NCBI GenBank assembly: GCA_021229015.1
Contig: CM037789.1
Location: 38,876,211-38,940,210, forward strand
From: Solen grandis
Taxonomy: Eukaryota > Mollusca > Bivalvia > Adapedonta > Solenidae
Direction: 5' to 3'
DNA: 64,000 bases
In this document: positions 59,017 to 64,000 of the stretch, one piece after another
How positions within the stretch are numbered: position 1 is the first letter of the stretch
How the letters are laid out: each line of letters starts with the position of its first letter
The notes under the pieces: generated by a model
What the model saw: the letters and a program-made list of their open reading frames with translations, nothing else
The model's database searches: none
What the model was told of the DNA's origin: nothing
Made by a program: the position numbers and the translations under genes

Positions 59017-60100
59017 GGCTCTGGAACTGTAATGAACTTCGGCAAACACCGACACTCAGAAATGTCCGTGTTTGCCGAATGATCCGTAATCGTTAATTAT
59101 CGTCGATTTCCGGTTTATTCTATTTTTATCATTTGGTGGGGTTTTCCGATACGTAGTTGGGTAATCAGAGGTTTCCTTCAGAAAAACTGATTAAAATCAG
59201 TAATGGTTAACAAACTATCAACAGAAGGACATGTGCTATCTGTAAGCAACACTTTATAAACAGTTGATGTAGGTATGAATGGAAATGTCAAAGTAACAAA
59301 ATAATGAGAGTAATGCAAAAAACAAACAAAAAAACTCTGGAGCAGACACAAATGTACCTTTAAAGGGTGGTAATAATAAATACAAATTAAACTGAGATGA
59401 AAAATATGGAGACTTAAGAAAGCCTTCACATGGCCCTTTACACCATTTGTAGTAAATGTGATATTCATGTATGTTATTAACAGACACATCTTGGACCATT
59501 AGACCTGCAGGCAGAGTTTATGATATTACATGTATATACTGAATATTCAGCTCCGTTGCATTCATATATTGTTCAAAAGAACAAGGTTAACCATGTATTC
59601 TGTGATATATTTGTGTTTTTGAAGTTTAAAACTCATTTTTGTATCATATATAGATGATTTTTTGATTTAAAGATTTACTATTTAATTAATATTGACTATT
59701 TTGACGTCATTTTTCGCTTGGAGTTTCATTATAGTCACCTTATATAACTTGCTATTATTTTCTTTTGGAACGGTAAAACATCTATTGAATCGCATATTAT
59801 GTAGAGTTATTATTGCAGAAAATTTCAAAAGTTGTTTCATGTCTTAAACTTAATCCATACTTGAGATATTTAGCTTTAAAGATAGTTGAAGTTTTTAAAC
59901 ATGGCAGGAAAACTGGAAAATTTGCATGTGAGTATATGTATATAAAACTATATCTTGAAAAATATTTGATAAAATAATAACTTAAGTTATAAACGGTAAA
60001 TTTAAATAAAAATTCACCATACAATGTGTTTTATAGTATAGATTCAGGAAATAATATCATTTTTAAGATTTTGGAAGGTCATCATTACAGTTCCAGAGCC
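59017..60100. mobile_element. TTAA-flanked non-autonomous element, 1,084 bp
   Basis: Flanked by TTAA (59013-59016, 60101-60104). Perfect 19 bp TIRs GGCTCTGGAACTGTAATGA and TCATTACAGTTCCAGAGCC. A subterminal hairpin (CGGCAAACAC with GTGTTTGCCG) lies near 59040-59077. No transposase frame. The TTAA target fits the piggyBac superfamily, but the TIR differs from the small TTAA MITEs in the BAZ2B introns. Perfect TIRs suggest recent insertion. Confidence 0.88.
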
Positions 60101-60154
60101 TTAAATATACCCGTAGAAAGACCAAAATTAGATATCTGCATATTTTTTCATTTG

Positions 60155-60240
60155 TTTTTCGGTCTGACAGATTTTCTTTTGGTCTGACAAAATTTTCATA
60201 TTTGTCAGACCAAATGTCTGAAAGATTTGTTTGCCTTTCG
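60155..60240. repeat. Inverted repeat, TTTGGTCTGACAAA
   Basis: TTTTGGTCTGACAAA and TTTGTCAGACCAAA face each other across 9 bp, with weaker complementarity outward. It abuts the right end of the TTAA element. Confidence 0.7.
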
Positions 60241-60705
60241 CGAAATCTATTATAAAATATCAACTCCCAATTAAACTGAATAAAACTCTGAAATCCACTC
60301 TCACAAGGTACGATCTGGTGACCGCTGCGATATCCACAAGCTGACAGAGTCTACATGTAACAGCATATGTAAATGCAAGTACGCGAGGCATTAACCTGTG
60401 GCCAGACGTGTGGAACTAGATAGCCTGCGGCAAAGGTAAGACCACCTCGAGACAATCGACCATTCTAGAACCTGACAACTCAACACACACACGCAAAAAC
60501 GAAGCCCTAGCGGGTAACATTATTATTGATTTCAGAAGAATAATCCTTTAATTCTACAGGATCCAGTGAGACGGACCGGCGCTACCGAAATCAATACAAT
60601 GGAGGATCATACATATATACCTGCCGACAAGGAATGAGAGGTCTTTTTGTGCCAGCTGGTTCCAAATGATATTGATCATCATGTCGTGGGGGCAACTTTC
60701 AGACG

Positions 60706-61660
60706 CCGCTGAATGTTAATGATGGCTCTACAATTGAGCGGTCGCATGCTGATGCCACAGCTAGCGTCTTGCCACCCGACGCATTGGTACAAGAACAAGA
60801 TAGGTCTGATAGGGTCATTGGTGACGTGACAGATTTGCTGAAGGAGGTGATTGCTGAGCTTAAAAGTTTGAAGCGAGCACTGCCACAAACGGAAAACCAG
60901 TCCATATAGTCATGTGGCTAGAATTAGAGAATGTGCAGGTCCGGCTGATGTGAGGACTTCTCCAGGTGTTATTGACAGGCTCCAGGACCTTGGAGTAAGG
61001 CATGGGCAGCATCATGTACGCTCAGGGGTCGTGTATATTATAATAACTACAGCTCAGTTGACTCAAGGTCGGTGACGGGTGCCGATGGAAGAGGTGGACA
61101 CGGCGATGACTGGCAAGACAGCAGAAGGCATGCGGATAGGATGAGGATGATAGGGGTTAAATTGCCTGCGTTCACGGGCAAGGAAGACTAGCAAGTGTAG
61201 ATTGCTAGATTCGAAGCCATAGCGGAGAGGCATGATTGGAACAAAGAGGATATGTTGGACGGATATGTTGGACCAATGAGGATGATAGGGGTTAAGTTGC
61301 GCACTTCCAAGGTCAGCTGCAATCCCTTTGGTCAGTTACAAGCAAATCTATGAGAACTGACTGGTCACTGAATGTTAACCGCTTCCGTGTGTGGAGACAA
61401 CGAGTCATTGCACTAAGTTTATCGCCAGCAAACAGCGAACGCCTAGATTACCGCCAGTTAAAATGCCGAATGACAAGGCCATGTATCGGATAGGCGACCA
61501 TAGAGAAGATTCGTCAGAGATTTCTTGACGCTCGACGAAGAGGTTGTTAAGTTTAGTTCCACAAGGAGCCAGAGACGATAGATGAGGCTGTCTATCATGT
61601 GGTAAATTTTGTACAAACCAGGAACATTGTGGGCTCTGAACAAAGGTACAAGGTAAGTGC
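60706..61660 (+). pseudogene. Ty3/Gypsy gag remnant
   Basis: A frame at 60706-60909 has an acidic coiled segment (VTDLLKEVIAELKSLKRAL). Later frames carry KLPAFTGKED and RFEAIAERHDWNKEDML, the usual start of a Gypsy capsid, and KEPETIDEAVYHVVNFVQTR near 61560-61625, a common gag C-terminal motif. At least four stops and several shifts separate them, and GATGATAGGGGTTAA occurs twice (61146, 61286), a sign of rearrangement. Confidence 0.75.
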
Positions 61661-61924
61661 AAGGTTGGGCGACACAGATGCAAGAGGACCTTCCTAATGA
61701 CTTTGGCCACGGTTATGTCTTAAGGGTACCTGAAGATGCTTCTGCCCAGAGTAAGGGTCAGAAAAATAGTAGGTCAGGACTGAAGAGTCTGGTAGGAAAC
61801 AGCAAGTTCATGGTAAGCAAGAGGAGGACCTTGCTGAGATATTAGATAGACTGAAGAAACTCGAAGAGGTTGCAAACTCCAGTGTGGTTTAGGACAGAAC
61901 AGGTGCAGCGAAGCAACAACTCTG

Positions 61925-61990
61925 TTGAATGATTCTACTGCCATATGAAGGGACACTATTCAAAAAATTGTCCACAAAAGAAAGCGTCTC
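61925..61990 (+). pseudogene. Gypsy gag zinc knuckle, first Cys lost
   Basis: Reads FYCHMKGHYSKNCPQKK, a CX2CX4HX4C knuckle whose first Cys position is TGA. It lies between the gag remnant and the protease/RT region as expected. Confidence 0.8.
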
Positions 61991-62164
61991 ATCAAAAGTG
62001 GTCGTACCAAAGTCGGGGGTGGAGTGATGCTAAAGGACTTAGAAATATGGGTAATGGCAAGTCTTTAAACTCCACAGGACCAGCCCTAGTGACCAGGGGA
62101 CGGTCCAATTTAATCACAAGGGTCACACAGAAGAAACAGAAGAGAGGAGAGGAAAAAGGAAAAG

Positions 62165-62300
62165 AGGTGTTATGTGTCGGGACGGATATGACGGTGTTTA
62201 CGTAAAGGGGACAGTAGCGGCGAGGACAGTTCTCTCGTCAAGGGTATACGAATCAATGGACCTTAACAGTAGACAAGTTGGAAAGCTGTTCTCTGAGCTA
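62165..62300 (+). pseudogene. Gypsy protease remnant lacking its active site
   Basis: Reads DGVYVKGTVAARTV and then directly LSSRVYESM. In Gypsy proteases the catalytic DTGA motif sits between these two segments; here it is deleted. Confidence 0.6.
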
Positions 62301-63079
62301 TGGATTCGATTAAGAGCTGGGAAGCCGATTCGAGACAAGATGGCTTATAGTTGGTGCACGAGTGGTATGGCTGCATAGGATGAGGCTCTTGGATATTTGA
62401 TAGGGAGAGAGAAAGGACCAGTGATATCCTACTGATAAGGGTTTAGTGCTGGATGGTTGTGAGATACCATGTCAGCAAGTGGGCAGGATACAAAGGGTCA
62501 AGAGAGAAGGAATGTGATATACCTGGTAGGGAGGCTTGATGATGGTTTGAGAACCGGCATGAGGAGTACAATGTGGTCAAGGAATGAGTACCTTATTGAA
62601 CCGGATGATGTTTAAGGATGGGATAAATTTGTAGTAATGCCATCCACCTTAGTCGATATTAACAATGGCCCTACATGCAAGGTTAGAGTATTGGACCCAC
62701 TATCTGAGGATGTGACTCTGAGGCAGAACGCGTGCATATGTGTGGCAGAAGAGGAAAGAATCAATAGTGAGCGTTCTGGTTTAGAGAGAGTATGAAGCCG
62801 AAGAAGAAAAACATGTCCAAGGTCAGGAGGGTTAGGCCAAGGGACAGTGCTCAGACTGGTCATGTTGGGAGAGAACAAAAGGTTTTGAGAGTCGGTGTGC
62901 CAGAGAACTTAAGTAGCATCTTTGAGGAGTCGACCATGGACAAGAATGAATATGAGAGAGGCAGAGTAGCTTGGCTCTTGACCAGATTTGGTGACACATT
63001 CTCAAAAATTGATTGGGATCTTGGCCTTACGGACTTGGCCGAGCATGCAATTGACGTGATCCTCTGGCATTTGCTGCGG

Positions 63080-63720
63080 AGGAGAAATCAGCGATAGAGA
63101 ACCTATTGAAGAAGGGATTCATTCAAATAAGCACGTCACCAAACTCCATCGTGTTCGCTCGTAAGAATTCGGGGCCGTTCGCCCATGTGTGGGCTATAGG
63201 AAGGTTAATGCTCTTGTGAAACAAGATGGTTTCCCCTTTACCGATTGTTCAAGACTGCTTGGATGCAGTTGCAGGCATGGCACTTTTCAGCTCATTTCAC
63301 TTTACATCTGGGTACTTTCAGATCCCCTTGAAAAGAGAGGATATCCCAAAAACCGCATTTACTTGCATGTATGGGCTCTTTGAGATGACAAGAATGTCAT
63401 TCGGGCTGAACAACAGCAGTAGCACTTTCACAGAACAATGGAACTGGTGCTGCAAGACCTCCAGTGGCAGACCTGTCTGGTTTACGTAGATGACGTCGTG
63501 TATGGCCCAAATTTCGATGAGCACATGTACCGGGTTGATGAGGTTCTATCTAGTATTGGTAAGGCTGGTCTGAAGTTACCCCCGGAAAAATGCCACTTGC
63601 TCCAACCAGAGGTAATTTTCCTAGGCCATATAGTGGTGCTGGTATATATACGCCCTGACCCTACGCCCTGGCCCCTCAAATATTGCAAAGATTGCGGGTT
63701 TTCCCAGACCAACAACAAGC
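63080..63720 (+). pseudogene. Ty3/Gypsy reverse transcriptase, frameshifted
   Basis: Successive frames give IENLLKKGFIQISTSPNSIV, VGYRKVNALVKQDGFPF, SGYFQIPLKREDIPKTAFT, GLFEMTRMSFGL, then WQTCLVYVDDVVYG with the YVDD catalytic box (near 63480) and KAGLKLPPEKCHLLQ with FLGHIV. At least three shifts break it. Confidence 0.9.
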
Positions 63721-63739
63721 AAGCAGATTAAACAATTTA

Positions 63740-64000
63740 TAGCCACCTGGATCTTATTACATACCTTTCATAAGGACACCTTTCATAAGGGATTTTGCGA
63801 AAATTGACAGGCCTCTATATTGGAGCTAACTAAGAAAGATGCAAACTTTTAGTGGACCCCAGAGTGCCATACATCGTTTGAGACCCTAAAGAGGAAGATC
63901 ATGAGTACCGACATCATGAGTTACCCACTGAATGAAGGTTGGGGTGGATGTGGATGCATCCGGGGTAGGGATAGGAGTTTTGTCCCAAATCCAGTCAGGC
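63740..64000 (+). pseudogene. Gypsy RT connection/RNase H start, cut by window end
   Basis: Contains LTKKDANF, WTPECHTSFETLKRKI and, in another frame, VDVDASGVGIGVLSQIQS, the opening of the Gypsy RNase H domain with its Asp. Stops are present (TAG/TGA). RNase H and integrase would lie beyond the window. Confidence 0.8.

Overview
This is a eukaryotic, AT-rich, intron-rich and repeat-dense window. It is most likely from a marine bivalve mollusc. The reasons are the spliced BAZ2-family gene with a tandem-PHD architecture, tRNA-derived SINEs, many short TTAA-flanked MITEs, and interspersed elements with cores of about 165 bp tandem repeats resembling the pearl/CvA type described from bivalves. 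The exact species cannot be read from the sequence.

Region 1 (1-39345, + strand) is the 3' two thirds of one large gene, an orthologue of BAZ2B (BAZ2A/TIP5 family; the fly counterpart is toutatis). I can place 24 coding exons from 160 to the stop at 34484, with splice phases that agree throughout except in one exon. In order they encode a charged coiled-coil, the DDT domain, WHIM/WSD motifs, a long Lys/Glu- and Ser-rich linker, an acidic block, two PHD fingers, a Gln/Ser-rich basic linker and a C-terminal bromodomain. The concatenated product is about 1,567 residues, open at the N-terminus. A 3'UTR of about 4.9 kb follows, ending at an AATAAA near 39321. One exon (16471-16583) carries a single-base excess that breaks the frame inside the DDT domain. 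It is either an assembly error or a lesion of this allele. The introns hold about eight TTAA-flanked MITEs, a pogo-like MITE, SINEs, minisatellites and Helentron/HINE-like elements with hairpin 3' ends.

Region 2 (39346-53300) holds no host gene that I can support. It contains a broken non-LTR reverse transcriptase running into a 100-N gap, a mollusc SINE, two unusual palindrome arrays (44815-45111 and 46935-47193), a dead hAT transposase C-terminus, long GTAT/GT microsatellites, a spliced but frameshifted DDE_Tnp_4-type transposase (49685-51697), a three-copy tandem element and a (GA)n tract leading into a second 100-N gap.

Region 3 (53300-64000) is repeat-derived. It contains an unidentified Pro/Ala-repeat ORF with an acidic tail, arrays of diverged 140-185 bp repeats interrupted by a possible solo LTR, a (TA)n tract abutting a 1,084 bp element with TTAA duplications and 19 bp terminal inverted repeats, and the decayed gag-protease-RT-RNase H region of a Ty3/Gypsy retrotransposon that runs off the window end.

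The one functional gene acts as a chromatin reader and ISWI-partner subunit by family knowledge. Everything else looks mobile or repetitive. The features that best merit follow-up are the second PHD finger, the 156 nt near-perfect hairpin in the 3'UTR, the nested palindrome arrays, and the shared hairpin-CTTGTT termini of several otherwise different tandem-core elements.
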